64,000 nt of DNA from Trichostrongylus colubriformis (GCA_963978905.1 OZ022260.1:8979725-9043724), one strand, 5' to 3'; shown: positions 1-17,000, numbered from the stretch's first letter. Numbers and translations are program-made. Notes: generated by a model not told the origin, from the sequence alone.

Positions 1-548
1 AAAGATTCTAAAATTCTTAAACAGTCTTCGAAAGACCTTGAAGCAGCCATGTTAAAGATACCAGAAGGGGTAATTTTGGCTTACGGTAAAACAGACGTAG
101 TGTGGACGAGTTTAAGTGGCCGCCATTGCACAAACTCGCCAATCTGACGCCTTGGCATGGTGCCAAAATGAGATGTTTCTGTTAGAAATTTGTTTTTTTT
201 TTCTTTTTACTTTGTTCTTTCTTATATTGTTTCTAGATGTACTTACATAAATGCTAATGTAGTAGGAATGGCCACTCCACTGCGCTGGGAGTCAGGTGCT
301 ACAACTAACGTTGGCCCGCGGCCCGTCTCCCACAGCGGACAACTCGGAAGGTCTGTGAAATGATGCGAATCGGATGCGAATACACACCGCAGCGATGCTC
401 TCTCGAATCCGGGTTTTTTCACCGATTATCGCTTCTAACCTTCTGTGTTCGTTACAAGATGCTCATTTCTTTGCATCTTTCTCTTGTTTCGGACCCCTTC
501 CGGTTCCTTTAAGGAGTGAAATATTCCACGAATAAGGTTCGAACTCAC
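1..548. other. Left edge, probable further MED23 introns or exons
   Basis: The last resolved MED23 exon ends at 549 with a GTGAGT donor, so the reading continues leftwards. An acceptor and donor pair frames about 271-340 on the minus strand, but its translation hits a stop in the required phase and does not match MED23. Positions 55-78 share a short motif, with AAGGGGTAATTTTG, with positions 25287-25315. Nothing else is recognised. Confidence 0.4.
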
Positions 549-3500
549 GTAAGGATAAATTCACTGCAGGTAATAATCCGATCAGCTAACTCGTATACAA
601 GTTCCTCAAACGAATATACCCTTTGGTGATTATCGTTGATAAACGACTGAGTCAAAGAACTTTGATCTCCTAAAAAAAAGGTCTTATCGTTACGACTCCG
701 ACACCATCGAAGATACTCTCTTTACCTTGACACAAAATGGCCAGCACAAACTGCCGGGCTCTCGGATGATGACCCAGTTGCTCATGCATGCAGAAAAGAA
801 TCGTGTAGAGGAACGTTATCGGGTATGCTGGAATTTCAGCAAGAAAAATTTAAATTTAAAATTCCATTAATATCAGACTCAAAATATAAATAGTACAAAT
901 CCTAGCGGGTAACGGCATCATACGATTACAAGACAGACAGAGACCGTTTAATCAAATCACTCGACAACTCACGATGGAACTTGTATATCGGTCCACAAGT
1001 AGTTAAAATTGTGGAGAATATATTATCCACCTGAAGCTCCAAAGCTCGAGCCAGTGTGAAGTCGAGAATCTGAAAAACTTTTTCTAAGAAGCTGAAAGCA
1101 AATTTAAAGAATTACCGGGTAAATAATATAAGCCTCTGAAAGAAATAAGAAATCATAAAGTGCCACCAACCGGCAACAGTCGTTCTATAAGACTTCCATA
1201 GTAAATAGGATAGTGCGCTCGTGGATTGATCATCTCGGCCATCATAGGAGGTCGATTTGCCATCTCGGCAAAAGTCATTTCAGGGAATTTCTGGAATTTT
1301 GATCATCAACGAGCTCAAAATTACTAAATCATGGAGGGTGAGCTCTATGTTCGACACAGCTCACCCGGTGGTATTCCGATAATCGTCGGAAATGTTCTGG
1401 TGCATCCACATCTCGTCGAGGAATGAATCGACAGTAAAAATCGATTCTTTCATTGATTTCTGAGCAGTTGAACAGCGCCTGGAATGGTCAAGGATTAACG
1501 GCGAGGACACTTCAGGCAGGACCCCATCATTATCAGAAAACCGCAGCCTCAAGCTCACCTGAACGATGACCATTGCAATCTGACTCGCATGGTCAGTGGC
1601 TGGATGCAGGACCAAGGATAACAAAAGGCGATCAAACGTCATCACATGACGATGGAAAACCATCATATTCAACACACGAATCATCTGCAAAAATAAAATA
1701 AAGGTAAGCGAAGCAGTGAATATTTCAGAGAAAACAAAAATCACTGCGGAATTAAAATACTGGTACGGCCCCTCTTAAACCGTTCTGTTAACTAGTGGAA
1801 AGAACCCCTATAAATTAATATGGAACGAAATAGAACCGCTTTTCATCTTAGAAACGAAAAACGGTTGAGGGAAAGTTCCATCACAAACCATTGGGAGGAA
1901 CTCCTCAGAATTCTTCTCTGCACTGCACTGCGAAATTATATAATCGGTCAGAGCATTCACCGCGAGAACATACTCCCTACACGTTAGCCGATCGAGAATT
2001 CTGAAAAGAAATGAAACATGCACATTAAAACAGAAAACACGTGCTAAGAAAGTAAACATACAGAGGGAAATGAGGAGAAAACTCACTGGTAGATTACTGG
2101 AGATAATATCTGGTGCTCCGGAGGACTTTCTATGAGATAACGGAAAATCACACAGAGAATTGTTGGCTGCCTTGAAGGCATTGACATGTACTCCATCCAG
2201 GACATTTCTGGTTGTCCACGCATTTGCATGAAATCGGTATGAACCTCTCTCTAAACCACAATGAATCAATGCTGAACTGGGTTTTGTGCGAAAAAGAAGG
2301 GAGGGGAAATCATGTTCAAAACGCTGAAAAAAATCCGAAATTGTACCTGAAACGCTTCAGCCTTAGCTGTATCTTCCTCGAGAGTGACTGCCGTACGCTG
2401 AGCTGTCAGTGGCAAAGACGAGAGCTTAAACCACAAATTTAAGAGCCTTGAAGGCGTGCATCAAACTTGCAGCCGCTCAGTAGCAACCTAATATAGCCGC
2501 TTCACGACTGCAAGTTAGCACAAAAGGAAGTCGCGTTAATAGCACGTTTTATGGCTCAAGTTTTATGTACAACGGTCTCGTTGAGCCGCAGTGACCGCTA
2601 ACTCAATCCAGGCGAAAAGGCATAGAAAATACCGTATCAAAATGTTTGAAAAGGTTAAAAAGTAAGAAATTATCAATCCAGCAAAAATTACCTGACTTGG
2701 AGCCCATGTGTACACTTGGTTAATACGCATCAATTCTGCATCACTTTCAACACCTTGAAATGGTACGCACTTGAAAACGCTCACAAACAGTATCATTTGA
2801 GTTCTACACAAATGTTTTTCAATGTAACGGTAGAAACAGAGATCCGGGAAAATTAGGAAAAGTAAAGAAGAAACTATAAGCTAACCCATTATTTTCATCG
2901 CCCTCATCATCGTGATTAATAACATCCGGACAATCTAAAAATAGTTTAATTAAGAGCCGCTAATAATTACATTCACGAGGACATTACCTCTGGGCACACC
3001 ACCAGTCTACCAGCTCTTGCGTTATCCATCGGATTGTAAACTAACCATGAGTTTAAGTTTAGTAGTGTATTTCCAAATGCGTTATCTAAAGACGGAACTT
3101 TCATCAAAGTTTATCCTGTGAAACTGAGGGAATATAAAAAGAGAGATCTTTCAACACCAGTAAACAAATACGGAACGCTTACCTACAAACAGATGAGCTA
3201 GACTGATAGTATCCGGTAACAAATTCCAAGCCCATTGACGCATAAGGGTGTGCTCCATAGCAGAATAGAGACCGTAATTGGTAGCGACTTGCTTCAATAT
3301 GGAATATAATTATACCATCGCCACAAAAACGAAAGAAAAGAAAATCAAAAGAGATGAACCTGCTGTGCCATGGCGCTGTGTATGGTCATACATAGACGTA
3401 GACCAGCCGGAGTTGGATCATGTGTATGAGACAATGAAGCTCGAAAACTCATTGGAATCGAGGGTAACCTGAACTAACGTAATTTTGAACAAATAGATAA

Positions 3501-6500
3501 GTCTACATAGTAGTGACGTAAATTAGGCTTTAGTAGTGAGGAAAGAAAAGCAGCGTAATTCACACCTGTAGCACAACAGGTCCAGTAATATATAGCACTG
3601 ATCCTTTAAACTCAATCCATCCGCTGGAGCTGGAGATAGTGCCGCAGTGATTGATCTATTTAGTATGGTGATGAAGTTCGTTAGACCATAGTCAAACTCG
3701 ATGGATGTCAGGATCCTCGCGCATGTTTCTAGAAGATTCTACTATTGCGTTCTACAATAGAAATGAGGCTGAGGTAATGAAATCCTGTGTATGCGAGGCA
3801 CCCCTAACGGTACAAGGCAAGAGAACGAATGGAAAGGAAAGACTGCTCAACGGTTATAAGAATCAAGAGACATAAAATATCAAATCCAAACAAAAGCCCA
3901 TCAAACTAACCTACGCAAGCTGGACTAGGAAGTCTATCCACTTTGTGAAGTGAGACAAAGCAAGTCGACAGAAGAAGATTGATTTTGGCGCGTAACGTCA
4001 ACGCATCGAGAAACTGGAAAAGGATTTTAAAATAATAATCCTTCATAAAACACAGAAGTACAACCGAATTCGAAGCACTAACCTGCATATCAAAAGCATC
4101 TAGCTTATTATTCGCAGCTCGACCATACGGTAACAAGTGCAGCTCGTCTGTTGGTTGTCCATCCAGCCGTTGTTGAAAAATTGCGTGAACATTTCGAGAT
4201 ATGGGGGACTCGTGTCGGACTAAAAACTTTGGAACGCTTTCATCTACTGGATTGGAACCGCAATATTTGGTATTGGGCTTCACATAGATGAATACTTGAT
4301 ACCAAAATCCGGCGATGACTACTCAATACTTACACGCGTTATCGAGTACAGCTTGCATGGCCTCGTCTGGGGGTCCTGTGTTAGAACGTATAAACTCAAT
4401 TTGATTGGCCAAACACTCACTTGGTGGCGGTAATCCTTCCTGAATGACAAGAAAGTTGATCAAAACTGCATTAAGGCATATTTTCTGAGCAGGCCAATCA
4501 AAAATTACCGATCCATCAAGTATATTCCACATACAAGCAGCGGCAAGAAATCGAACAAGTTGAGACGGATGATCTGAAGCTCCAGTCCACACGACATCAT
4601 CGTTAAACAGAAGCTGAAATCAGGTTAGTGCACTCATTTTTGGAAAAAGGGCAATACAATGAAACCTTCATACATTGTAGAGCCTGGCCATTTCCTCTAC
4701 TTGTTCTTTTTGTAGATGTTGTTGAAATGTGCCGGCTATCTGCAGCATTATCCACATCACTTCGTCACGTGCTCTCCGATATCCCGTTTTTACAAGTACA
4801 TTTGATAGTAGGCTCAGTAAACGACTGAGATTTCTGAAGAGATAGATAATCTGATAAAAATGGCGGGATATCGTGAAGAAAAGGGGACTCACATATGCTT
4901 TTGAGTGATACCGTACATGATTATACTCATAAGATTCTCCCACTGATACCGCGGAATCTCAACCTCCTCAGGAAGCTTTTGAACCTGTAAAAAACTGACT
5001 GAAAGCAAGCCGTTTCGGTCATAATATTCTCAAGCATTATTATGAGGTTGGTGCAAAATTAATGCGGCTTTTCCATGCTTCTTTTTTTGTTGTTGATTGA
5101 CGTTTTGATGATTAACAAAAGAGAAACAGCCCCTGATTGAGATGGTGGAAACGTCCCGAATAATCATTCAAACACGTTTTTGCTGAATCTTATCATTGTT
5201 TTTGCTAAATGAAATTGTTGGAAAAAGCCGCATTAATTATGCACCAAATCAATACTGAGTCGCAATCAGGACATGCATGGGGTGGAAAGGCTGGGGGATG
5301 GAAAATCATGAGCGAGCACAACCCTCGAACAGCAAATATGAAAATACTCTTCGTAAACACATCCATACGAAGCTCACCTCAGCCATTGTTTCACTTATCA
5401 ATACCGAGAGGATTTCATCCCACTGAGTTCTGCCATGTGTGACTTGACGTAAGAGGCCCTAGGATAGCCAAGTCAGGCAAGATATCGAGAACAAGGTCCA
5501 TAAAGTGAAACAGTTACCGAGAGCACTTCCTTTCCGCGTGGCTGCCTTATGACAGTGTAAAGAAGATATGTTTGTGGTGCACGTAATTCAGCCTTGTACG
5601 GTAGATATGGAGCACGATGGCTAAACAGAAGAGAGAATAGCTTTTTTTTTAGCATGAGTCGAAGATGAAAGCAAACTAGCAAAAGTTGCAGCACAGTGGC
5701 ATTATACTAATTTCAAAAGCATAATCAGAAAAATTACTTTATACGTACCTAATTTGCGTGGTCAGATGATCAATTCGACACGAAGCAGCCGATGCAGTAA
5801 AAGAAGGATGTGCAGGAAGAGGGAAAAGAAAGCAGCGTCCAATGACGTAACTGAGTTCGGCCACTGCACGGAAGTACATAATTAGCTCGGATAGGCGGTG
5901 AGCCAGCCGCTAGAATACGAAATAAGAATTCATGAGGAATAACCCGGCACTTAACAGACGAAAACCGAAAGTCTTACAGGAAACATGTAAGCTCGCTTGA
6001 GAATTCCGCGGCTCAGTTCTGTAAGGGTGAAGATTGGAGGGATAACGTTGAGATCCGGGTCCAATATTTTGAGCAAAATCTAAAACCACAGAAATTGGCA
6101 TAGCATTCGAAAAGCTAACGTGTATCAGGCAACGCACCCGCTCGGCGGGCAGTAACTGCCGTCGTTGTTCAGGAGACAGTTGAGCAGGTATGCTGTTAAA
6201 CTGCTGGTATATCAAACATCTAAATGAATACAATTTCAGAAACTTAACAAGTTGAAAAAGACTCGTAGTCATATTACAAGAATAACTCACTTGAACAGAC
6301 TCCGAACACCTTTGTAATCCATGAGCGGAATATTTTCTTCGATAAAAATCCATTTTTGTGGATCCATAATAGTTCGCAAGGTGAAATCCGCCGTAAGAGC
6401 CAATCCCTCGACACACATACTTAACGAAAAGTTCTCTGTAGATCATGACGCAAAGTGGTGGAGAGAATAGAAAAGATAGTAACATCGAGGAATAACCATC

Positions 6501-8271
6501 AAAAATCTAGGCTTAAGAAAAAGCTGCATAACAGTGAAGCGTGTAAATTGTTGTATAAACAACGTATATTCTCAGTATATGCAATTACAAACCAGTATCG
6601 ATCAGAAACAAACTTGATGGAAAGAACACCAGCCGCGTGAGCATAATAGAGAATAGAATCGACGACACGTTCATATTCCTGCCTCCATTGTAATTGTGCT
6701 TCGTGCACTATGGTCACAAGCTCCATTAGTAGAACGCCTCTTTCCTTCTGGAAGAAAAAATAATAAAATGATCAATTCGTTCAGCTTTTAGTCGGGACGC
6801 CGACGGTTATAGAAAACTAGGGGACATGAGCTTGGTTTATTTTTGTACGGACCATTTCATAAGTGTGCCAAGTTATTACCTGTAGCTGTGATTACTATTT
6901 AGAATTAAAGAAAGATTGATTCCCAAGAGAGATTGCCAGCGTGAAGGATGTAATTGCCTCCATAACGCGTTTTCTGCTATAATATTATGACGCAAGCAGA
7001 CCAACAGTATTCAAGCATAGCGAGAGTTCCCTGTTTAAAAATTCATCGGCACTATTTCACTATCACTACCCCAGATACCGCGATTTGGTCAAAAAAATAA
7101 TTTTCGCTGAAACTCTGCCTAGGGGGGTTATTTGAGGTGCTGATCACGAATATGACATCCGTTTTTGGCGTTTGCGCCAATTTGGTGCAATTGCACCGTG
7201 TTGGTGCAACAACTCGTGTTCACCAAAATCACTGAAACTTTGCCCAGGGGGGTTATTTGGGGTGCTGATCACGGATATAACATTAGTTTTCAGTGCGAGC
7301 GCCGTTTTCAGCGCCTTTCAAGATTGCGCCAGTCATGTTCATTTCTGCTACAGTGCTTATATAGCTGGAGGGCGTCATATTTCCGCTACATCTTTCATTT
7401 GATACTACCCTACAGTCACCATTGCACACTCAAGTGTATATTTTCGCCTAAGCCTTGAAAGAGAAGGAAAGGTTCCCTTCCTTCTCAAGGCTTAGGCAAA
7501 ACCTGCGGGAACAGTGTGGTGCCCCTACTATATTCGCACTGCAATGGAACTATACGACGTTAGCGCCTTAAACGGATATCATATTCGTGTTCGGCACACC
7601 AAATTACCCTCCTGGACGAAGTTTCACCGATTTTGGTGAAAACGAGCAGTTGCACCAACATGGTGCAATTGCACCAAATTGGCGCAAACGCCAAAAACGG
7701 ATGTCATATTCGTGATCAGCACCCCAAATAACCCCCCTGGACAAAGTTTCAGCGAAAATTATTTTTTTGACCAACTCGCGGTATCTGGGGTAGTGATAGT
7801 GGAATAGTGCCAATTCATCTACAGCTCACCAACAAGAAGCCGTAGGAAAGGATTCCAAAGAGTAACCACAGCTACAGGGTATGACTTGCACACTTATGAA
7901 ATGGTCCGTACAGCAATAGGGAGACTGGAGGTTCGGTATGTGACCAAGCAATTAAACCACACCTCGTCCATTTTGCTCAGAAGAACCACTGCTTGAACGC
8001 CAAGCATCTCATCGAAATCCTTATTAGCCGTCTGCATCTGCCAAAATACCACTTCGAGAAAATTTTCGTTCTGTAAACTGGTTACTCAGCAAAGCTCACT
8101 CACAAAGCGAAACTTTCAACGCGTTCTCACCACAGATTCGATTATGCATCGCCGTAAGCGTTCTATATCCAACGGCCGTTGTGGAGCCTCATCGCCTTCT
8201 TTGGCAACAAGCGACCTGTCCTTATCCTCTTGCCCATCGGTCGGCTGTGCGGCCGCAGCCGACATTGCCAT
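549..8271 (-). CDS. sur-2: Mediator complex subunit 23 (SUR-2/MDT-23 orthologue), 3' end outside window
   Basis: Tail-module Mediator subunit, acting in the nucleus to link activators (in worms and mammals, Ras/MAPK-dependent ones) to RNA polymerase II. I rebuilt 29 exons in consistent phase, about 1,187 codons: 8131-8271, 7963-8070, 6589-6747, 6291-6433, 6138-6219, 5978-6079, 5749-5909, 5518-5620, 5378-5458, 4893-4984, 4674-4833, 4334-4613, 4083-4294, 3911-4013, 3566-3728, 3360-3468, 3183-3291, 2988-3097, 2886-2934, 2692-2753, 2347-2424, 2087-2250, 1889-2000, 1559-1684, 1365-1478, 1171-1290, 973-1069, 726-827, 549-669. Landmarks that match human MED23 in order: MDYKGVRSLFK (exon 4), RARDEVMWIMLQ (exon 11), FLDALTLRAK (exon 14), TFDRLLLSLVL (exon 24), HYPIYYG (exon 26). 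Human MED23 has about 1,370 residues, so roughly 200 C-terminal codons lie left of the window. Exon 12 may hide a 69-nt in-frame intron. Confidence 0.95.
5043..5252. repeat. Mariner-type MITE in a MED23 intron
   Basis: A 210-bp element with inverted ends containing TTGGTGCA and AATTAATGCGGCTTTT, flanked by TA on both sides (5041-5042 and 5253-5254). It has no coding content. It lies in the intron between the exons ending at 5378 and starting at 4984. Confidence 0.75.
7048..7811. repeat. hAT-like fold-back element with 8-bp target duplication
   Basis: A 764-bp element in MED23 intron 2. Its ends are inverted copies of GGCACTATT and CACTATCACTACCCC, and the arms match for about 250 bp. Exact 8-bp duplications AATTCATC flank it at 7040-7047 and 7812-7819, as expected for the hAT superfamily. 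The arms hold TTGGTGCAATTGCACC-type palindromes and CCAGGGGGGTTATTTG-like blocks. A second short hairpin lies near the centre (7449-7493). ORFs inside are arm translations and not genes. Confidence 0.85.
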
Positions 8272-8281
8272 ACGGAGATTA

Positions 8282-8290
8282 ACTGAAATT
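8282..8290 (-). promoter_or_regulatory. Likely spliced-leader acceptor of the MED23 gene
   Basis: On the minus strand a TTTCAG acceptor ends 11 bases before the first ATG (8271), with no upstream coding exon. In nematodes this layout usually marks SL trans-splicing. A second in-frame ATG lies two codons downstream (8265). Trans-splicing itself is inferred. Confidence 0.55.
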
Positions 8291-9117
8291 TTCACTATTA
8301 CATCACCAAAAAGTGGGTGAGGTAATTGCTGTATCTATAAATGACACAAATGGGATCTCCTATAGGTGCTACTCAAGACTATCAGCTTTACAACGTAATA
8401 GGCAACCCAGGCAATGCGAAAAACTTGAGCTGGACTGAAAACAATTTACGAGTTCTTATAACCAGTAATCCCCATCCGTTTATCCTAGATGAAGTGCAAG
8501 AACAACAGTCACAGGTTTAGGAAAAGAGCTATTTTCATGACTAGTGATTGAAAGCCCAATTATTCCAGTGAAAATCGAATACCATAAAAATAACTATATT
8601 CAAAAAAAAACTGGAAAATATAAAGGCAGGAGCAGGCGGACGAGTTTTTGAGTTTACGCGGTACTGCGGAGACTATCACCTGAAATACGCAATGCTGCAG
8701 CCTTCCGACACTTTTATACATTTCTCGATTTTCGCTCTACATTAGGCAGTGTTCATAGTTCACGATTCAGGCGATCACGCGATCGCGTGGATCACGCGAT
8801 CGCGTGCTTTCCGCGATCGCGTGCTTTACGCGATCGCGTGCTTTACGCGATCGCGTGATCGCCTGAATCACGTAATCAATATATATCTTTTCTTTTCCGC
8901 CTGAATCGCGTGATCCACGCGATCGCGTGCTTTCCGCGATCGCGTGATCGCCTGAATCACCCAATCAATATGTATCTTTTTCCTTCCGCCTGATCGAGTG
9001 ATCGCCTGAATCGTGAACTATGAACCCTGCCTTACATCTGCAACTAATAAAATAAATGTTTTATCTTGAAAATATTCTTGTAGCTTTTCATTCACTAGTT
9101 TTTCACTCTTTCAACTC
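8291..9117. promoter_or_regulatory. Divergent promoter region between MED23 and the first zinc-finger gene
   Basis: The two genes are transcribed away from each other, so both promoters should lie in this roughly 830-bp gap. A 287-bp Harbinger-like element occupies its right half. I see no firm TATA or initiator assignment. AT-rich stretches occur at 8575-8625 and 9035-9075. Confidence 0.5.
8745..9031. repeat. Harbinger-like MITE made of CGATCGCGTG-type repeats
   Basis: A 287-bp element flanked by TTA on both sides (8742-8744 and 9032-9034). Inverted ends carry GTTCATAGTTCACGATTCAG, and the full inverted end is about 34 bp. The interior is a degenerate tandem array of a 10-mer close to CGATCGCGTG, itself rich in GATC and CG palindromes. 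A 3-bp TTA duplication is typical of PIF/Harbinger elements. It lies between two divergent genes. Related GATCGCGYGATT sequence appears around 40075-40160. Confidence 0.8.
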
Positions 9118-9121
9118 AGGC
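9118..9121 (+). promoter_or_regulatory. Likely spliced-leader acceptor of the first zinc-finger gene
   Basis: A pyrimidine-rich tract ending in CAACTCAG puts its AG at 9118-9119, two bases before ATG 9122. No upstream exon is in frame. This is the usual position of an SL1 acceptor; use of a spliced leader is inferred. Confidence 0.5.
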
Positions 9122-13607
<4,486 letters not shown>

Positions 13608-13833
13608 CTTTGTTTTCTTATTTTTTTGTTGTATACCATTGTTTTGCGTATGACCTTTCGTGTTATGGTGCATTTTATCATGAATCACCTCTTACGGTGA
13701 CTACGAACTACGGGCATTGTGTTTATTTTGTAAAGCTTTATCAGAACTGTTGATGATTCGTTGAGGTCTTTGGAGATTCTATTATTATGTTGCTGAAATG
13801 CCAGAAGCAATTGTTATAGGGATTATTGCTCAA

Positions 13834-13839
13834 AATAAA
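13834..13839 (+). terminator. Polyadenylation signal AATAAA of the first zinc-finger gene
   Basis: A canonical AATAAA lies 227 bases after the stop codon and is followed by T-rich sequence. The next start codon (14081) is only about 240 bases further on, close enough to consider an operon. Confidence 0.6.
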
Positions 13840-14071
13840 TTGTTATTCTATGTAATTGGTTGCGTTCCAATATCGGTTACCGCCGCGAATTTACCATTTT
13901 TTTCCTGTTTACTACTTGTTTCCTGGAAGGAGAAAACGTTTGTACCAGATTAAAAAAAAGAAAAATCCCATCATTCGAAAGGTTCTCCTCTAATTTGGTA
14001 CGAATATTACTTTAATGGGAATTATCACTATCTTCAGTGGTATGCTTTTCTCGAGCTAAGCGACATCGTAA

Positions 14072-14080
14072 TATTGCAGA
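14072..14080 (+). promoter_or_regulatory. Likely spliced-leader acceptor of the second zinc-finger gene
   Basis: TATTGCAG ends one base before ATG 14081. Together with the short distance from the upstream AATAAA, this allows either a separate promoter or SL2-type processing from a shared transcript. Confidence 0.45.
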
Positions 14081-17000
14081 ATGTTCGAAGAGGCAGCGGC
14101 TGCTGTGGGGACTTCAGGGATGAGCTATATGAGCTACGAAAGTCCAATTCATACAACAGTAGAAGAGCTGGACTCGTCAGAGGTATAAATCGATCACATA
14201 TTTTTTTTATTTCTCTCATATTTCATTTCGCTTTTAATGTTTACTATTTATTCGCATTTTTATTTATTACTTTACTCTATAAAACTTTATCAAACAGAAT
14301 CGTCTAAAATTTTTGGTGAAATTTTGAAGGACCGCATTATTGATGTGCAAGGAGATCATTTGGAACCGTATGATTATGTGGACGTCAACAAGGCGGGTTA
14401 AACCACTTCTTTGGTAATTATTAGTGTGTATTATTTCCCGCTGCGTATTTTCAGGATGAAAGTGAATCGAATTACGCACGTAGCTCTATACGAAAGTATC
14501 GTATGGTTAGGAGGAAGCCAGCACAAACGTTCTATTGTCGGCCATGCAATAAAGAAATAAAGTATCCTTCTAAAATTGCTGAACATTTACGGAAGCACAC
14601 TGGTGAGCGTCCCTATCAATGTCAGATATGTGGCGCTGGCTTTTCTCAAGGACACGTATTAAAGGTAAGTGTGCTTTAAGTGCTATTTACTCTCCTTATT
14701 TTCAAAAGCTCACTTATGGCACCGATGATCGCTTTGCCACTTCCACGTGCTGTTTTTTGTTGTTTTTTTCACTTTTTTGGAATACTTCCACGCTTGCTGA
14801 AAGAAGTCAATTCACCGGTTCATCGTTCCTGGGGGACAATTCCGTCAGGCCCTTATCGTGCAAAGGGACGGGCGACACTACCTGTATTCTCCTGGAAGTG
14901 ATTATCTAACGAATGCCATCCGCAAGTGACCTTGGATTGTGCCTTCAATATAGAAATACAATATAGAGAGTTTGTTCTCACATGGCATGTTTCAGGTTCA
15001 TATGCGGAGTCATCACGGTGAGCTACCATATAAATGTTCATATTGCGCTGATTCGTTTTGCTCATTGGCTTCGAAGAAACAACATGAAAAGGTTCAGTTG
15101 GTTTTTGTTTATGTGTTTCTCACAATTATTTGAAGTTCACGTTATTTCTTGAAAATGTCTGCGTTTCAGACCCATTACCAACCAGATGGCAAGGACACTG
15201 CGCAAGAAGAGGAGCTGGTGATCCAGGAAAGTGTCGAAACAGATGGAAATGGCGAAACTACACATGTTGGTGAAGTCGCAACCGAGACCCATATCTATGC
15301 ATGCCCTATACTTGAATGTGGCATGCAGAGTCGCAGCAAGCAGGAGGTCAGCCTTCATTCATGCCAAACATTTGTGAATATGGGTAGAAATCAGTTCTTC
15401 CATGCAATTCGCAGGAGTGAGAGCACACCAGCTGGAGATACATCCTTTGATTAATTCTATTTAAAACGTTTCCGTTTCAAGGTAGAGGAGCACATCGTGG
15501 TGGTCCATGGAGAAATGCAAGATGGAGAAGAGTGGATTGAAACTGGTGCAGATGCCGCTGTGTATGCTGAAGGTGAAGAGACCATAGTGGTGAATGAAAG
15601 AGAAGACGGAAGGCAAGCTGTCGCGACGGAACAGCACCCTATTATCGAAGCGGAAGACCAACAGTACGACTACTATCCTTATGAAGAAACGGGTGAGTGA
15701 TTCACAGATGCGTCATTCACATTCCCAAAGTTCCGTAGGTATTCCCAGCTCTGTTAGCATTTGGATGGCTAAATCCCTAGCTAATAACGCTCTGCCAAGC
15801 CACCGTGCTGGACTGTGCACTTCTACATTTTCTTGATTACCTTCAGATATTGTGATAGAAGAGGCTCGTGTGACCGGTATGGAACTCCCGGAATCGCAGA
15901 TTGGTTTGGAAAACGGCATGAATCAAACGCTTGGGGCCACGGATGAAAATGCTCCAGCACAACATATTCAGGTACAGCTTTGGTTTCCTCACCGCAGCGC
16001 ACTGGGCACATCTCATCTGAAACCCCTTCTATTTTCGATCTTTCCCTCCCTGTGCAATCGAGAACTGTACCACGCATCGCGACTAAAAGTTGAACGTCTT
16101 AATATTTGATGCGTCGCGGCATGAGTGATTTTGCCATTTCTCGTAGCGGCTGGATCGCAGAACTGTCCAGTACGTATTAATCATCGCTTAAACTGAGAGC
16201 GAAGTGCAATCAAATCGCCGAATATAACTGCGATCTTATCCTCGATTTTTATATTGGGTAGTCTTAAAAGTCTTTTCGTATTTTCAAATACCGCTTTTTC
16301 CCTCCAAACTGCTTTCCAGCAATCTCTTCTGTACATACACATGTAGTACAAGTCCACACGCATCTATAGGTATTATTGTCTTCCATCTCCCGGATAACCC
16401 TTTTCGGCAAAATAAACATATCAAAGGTCTACCTCATTTTCAATACAAAAATTATAAAGAAAATTTTCTCTGAATGGCGTTAGACAGGAAAAGGAAAAGG
16501 TGATATCTGATGGAGCAAGATTAGGGCTATAAGGTGGATGGGGCAGTATTTTTTATCCAGGCTCGAGAATTTTTTGGCGAGTCACTTTTTCAATAGTGGG
16601 GAGAACTTACCAAAAAATTGCCTCGCCAAAAATTCTCGAGCCTGGATAAAATTGCTGCCTTATAGCCCTGATCTTGCTCCATCGGATTATCACCTTTTCC
16701 TTTCCCAGTCTAACGCCATTCAAAAAAATGGAATTGAAAATGAGGTGACCTTTGATATGTTTATTCTGCCGAAAAGGATTATCCGGGAGATGGAAGACAG
16801 CAATACCTATAGATGTGTGTGGACTTGTACTACATATATATGTACAGAAGAAATTTTGTGGATGCAGTTTTGAGGGAAAAAGCGGTATTTAAAAATTTCA
16901 CACGAAACTTTTAAACGAAAAGACTTTTTAGACCACCTAATGTTTTTTACTACATAACTCTAAGTGAAACTTTCCAGTTATATGAGGATTTTACATACAT

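Noticed and set aside
2212..2442. Plus-strand ORF opposite MED23
   Set aside because: It is a shadow of minus-strand exons that match MED23.
2563..2655. Minus-strand ORF downstream of the MED23 exon 2692-2753
   Set aside because: The MED23 homology continues at 2347-2424 in perfect phase, so this stretch is intron.
7165..7458. ORFs inside the MED23 intron
   Set aside because: They are translations of fold-back arms, appear on both strands, and have no conserved motif.
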